Source of the DNA: an uncultured Dysgonomonas sp.
GTDB taxonomy: Bacteria; Bacteroidota; Bacteroidia; Bacteroidales; Dysgonomonadaceae
Reading direction: 5' to 3'
Length of the DNA stretch: 64,000 nucleotides
Assembly: GCF_934668725.1 (NCBI RefSeq)
Contig: NZ_CAKUOF010000001.1
Coordinates: forward strand, 124,001-188,000
Shown here: positions 62,824 through 64,000 of the stretch, piece after piece
Layout of the letters: each line of letters begins with the position of its first letter
Position numbering within the stretch: position 1 is the first letter of the stretch
Program-made: the position numbers and the translations under genes
Notes under the pieces: generated by a model
Seen by the model: the letters and a program-made list of their open reading frames with translations, nothing else
What the model was told of the DNA's origin: nothing
Databases searched by the model: none

Positions 62824-64000
62824 ATGTCTTTTCAGATAGACGATCAGACCAAAAAAGACCTTGATATTTTTGGTACATATAAAAGTGGAAAATCTGTATT
62901 CGACTTATTCGATCTTACAACTTGTAAGGGTGGGCAAGATAAACTATATAAGTTTTTGTCTGAACCCATGACTGATCTTGAAAAGATAAAAGAACGAAAA
63001 GATGCAGTCTTATTTTTCAGGAATCATGTAACATCAAGATTGAATATCGATAAAGATTCACTCGATTATGCCGTTTATTATCTTAAAGATCGAAATTCAT
63101 CCGTCAGGCGTGCCTCCAAAGTCTGGTCGACAGAAAGAAGTATCATGAATAAATTGAATCCCTCTCAAAGCTATCATGTGGTTGAAAATGGGGTCAATTC
63201 ATTGGTTAATATACTTAAGACACTCTATGATTTTTCATCGAACTTATCAAATGAAGTGGAGGATAGTAACTTTCCCTTGCTACTAAAAAAAGATAATGAC
63301 AAAGTACTTGAAATATTCACTATAGAAGAGTTTCAAAATGCTCTTAAAGTAAAAAGTCTCAAGCCTTACGATGTGGATGTATATGATTCTATTTTCAGAT
63401 ATTATCAAAGTCGTAATATTCAGTTTTTGATTAATCTCATCTACGAATATGATGCTTTACAAGCTATAGCTAATGCTGCTGATAAATATAATCTTTGCTA
63501 TCCTGAGGTTTTGCCTAAATCGGCAAATTGTCTTGAAGCAGAAGGGCTTTTTCATCCCTTTGTAGAAAATGCGGTAGCAAATGAAGTGAGTTTCGGAGGA
63601 GATTCAAACCTTTTGTTTATTACCGGACCTAATATGGCAGGGAAATCCACTTTTCTCAAAGCCTTAGGCGTTTCTGCTTATTTGGCTCATGCCGGATTTC
63701 CGGTACCTGCTAAAAGTATGAAAATAAGTCTTATTTCGGGATTATGTACTACGATCAATATATCTGATGATATACAATCCGGATACAGCCATTTTTATGC
63801 CGAAGTATTAAGGGTTAAGTATGTAGCAGCTCAATTAAAGGAAAATAATAATCTGCTCGTAATCTTTGATGAATTGTTCAGAGGAACAAATGTAAAAGAT
63901 GCTTACGACGGAACTTTAGCTATAGTATCAGCTTTTGCACGCATTAAAAGTTCATTCTTTGTTATATCAACACATATAATTGAGGCTGCCGAAAGTTTAA
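62824..64000 (+). CDS. MutS-family ATPase, 3' end outside window
   Basis: The frame from ATG at 62824 is open to the window edge: 392 codons. The N-terminal 260 residues are helical with no recognisable mismatch-binding domain (no FxE motif). The MutS ATPase domain starts near residue 262 with LLFITGPNMAGKST (Walker A), then SDDIQSGYSHFYAEVLRV and LLVIFDELFRGTN (Walker B), then STHIIEAAESL. Short MutS-like proteins of this kind are common in Bacteroidetes and are not the canonical mismatch repair MutS. The role is unknown, perhaps in recombination or repair. Confidence 0.85.
   Translation, partial: MSFQIDDQTKKDLDIFGTYKSGKSVFDLFDLTTCKGGQDKLYKFLSEPMTDLEKIKERKDAVLFFRNHVTSRLNIDKDSLDYAVYYLKDRNSSVRRASKVWSTERSIMNKLNPSQSYHVVENGVNSLVNILKTLYDFSSNLSNEVEDSNFPLLLKKDNDKVLEIFTIEEFQNALKVKSLKPYDVDVYDSIFRYYQSRNIQFLINLIYEYDALQAIANAADKYNLCYPEVLPKSANCLEAEGLFHPFVENAVANEVSFGGDSNLLFITGPNMAGKSTFLKALGVSAYLAHAGFPVPAKSMKISLISGLCTTINISDDIQSGYSHFYAEVLRVKYVAAQLKENNNLLVIFDELFRGTNVKDAYDGTLAIVSAFARIKSSFFVISTHIIEAAESL

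Noticed and set aside
1..64000. Prophage, insertion sequence, CRISPR array or defence system
   Set aside because: No transposase, integrase, phage structural gene, spaced repeat array or known defence gene is seen; the genes are core metabolism and envelope functions.

Overview
The window looks like chromosomal core sequence from a member of the Bacteroidetes, order Bacteroidales; a Dysgonomonas-like genus would fit, but that is inference. The evidence is AT-rich DNA, many matches to the Bacteroidetes sigma-ABfr promoter (TTTG, about 20 nt, TAnnTTTG), type III glutamine synthetase, the LL-diaminopimelate aminotransferase route to lysine, a FeoA-FeoB fusion with a small Cys-rich partner, a GldB-like lipoprotein, and an arginine operon with the GNAT acyltransferase typical of this phylum. 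I see no prophage, insertion sequence, CRISPR array, restriction system, rRNA or tRNA.

Layout. 1-5.5 kb: the end of one secreted protein and a tandem relative, a U32 protein, coaA, tag and metA. 5.5-12.7 kb: a GH29 alpha-L-fucosidase, a DUF4261 protein, two transport or membrane proteins, a GT9 glycosyltransferase and an acetyltransferase. 12.7-15.7 kb: a structured minus-strand RNA that resembles 6S RNA, then a small FeoB-associated gene missed by ORF calling, then feoAB. 16-18.3 kb: an unknown protein and a DHA2 drug exporter. 18.5-23.5 kb: one tight plus-strand run, vanZ-like, tlpA-like, two SMR genes, hisH-hisA-hisF-hisIE and ftsE. 23.6-28.6 kb: an acetyltransferase, a DUF1573 protein, meaB, a ROK sugar kinase and purH. 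28.7-34.5 kb: the rod-shape operon mreB-mreC-mreD-mrdA-rodA. 34.6-48.4 kb: a nitrogen and amino-acid block, gltD and gltB (minus), asnB, an unknown secreted protein, dapF, dapL and glnN. 48.5-57.7 kb: an acetyltransferase, dnaB, a GldB-like lipoprotein, tsaD, a YciI-like protein, a membrane protein, an M48 protease and a GH3 glycosidase. 57.8-62.7 kb: glycerate kinase, then argR, an N-acylglutamate synthase candidate, argG, a cupin and argC. The window ends inside a MutS-family ATPase.

How the genes work together. gltB/gltD, asnB and glnN handle glutamine-glutamate-asparagine nitrogen flow and lie side by side; a roughly 60-bp dyad sits next to the best gltB -7 element. dapL and dapF make meso-diaminopimelate for the cell wall, which the Mre/PBP2/RodA machine extends. 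The arg genes form a probable ArgR-controlled operon with two ARG-box-like sites around its promoter.

Most interesting signals: (1) the 6S-like RNA, with its own promoter, terminator and nested GU-rich helices that mark the minus strand; (2) a 15-bp palindrome, AAGGTCT-N-AGACCTT, found three times in leaders and gaps of unrelated core genes, with a split version after argC; (3) the dyad and repeated ACAAWAGTG words around the glt genes; (4) a paired-SMR and thioredoxin module coupled by overlaps to the histidine genes. No wholly new multi-gene system stands out.
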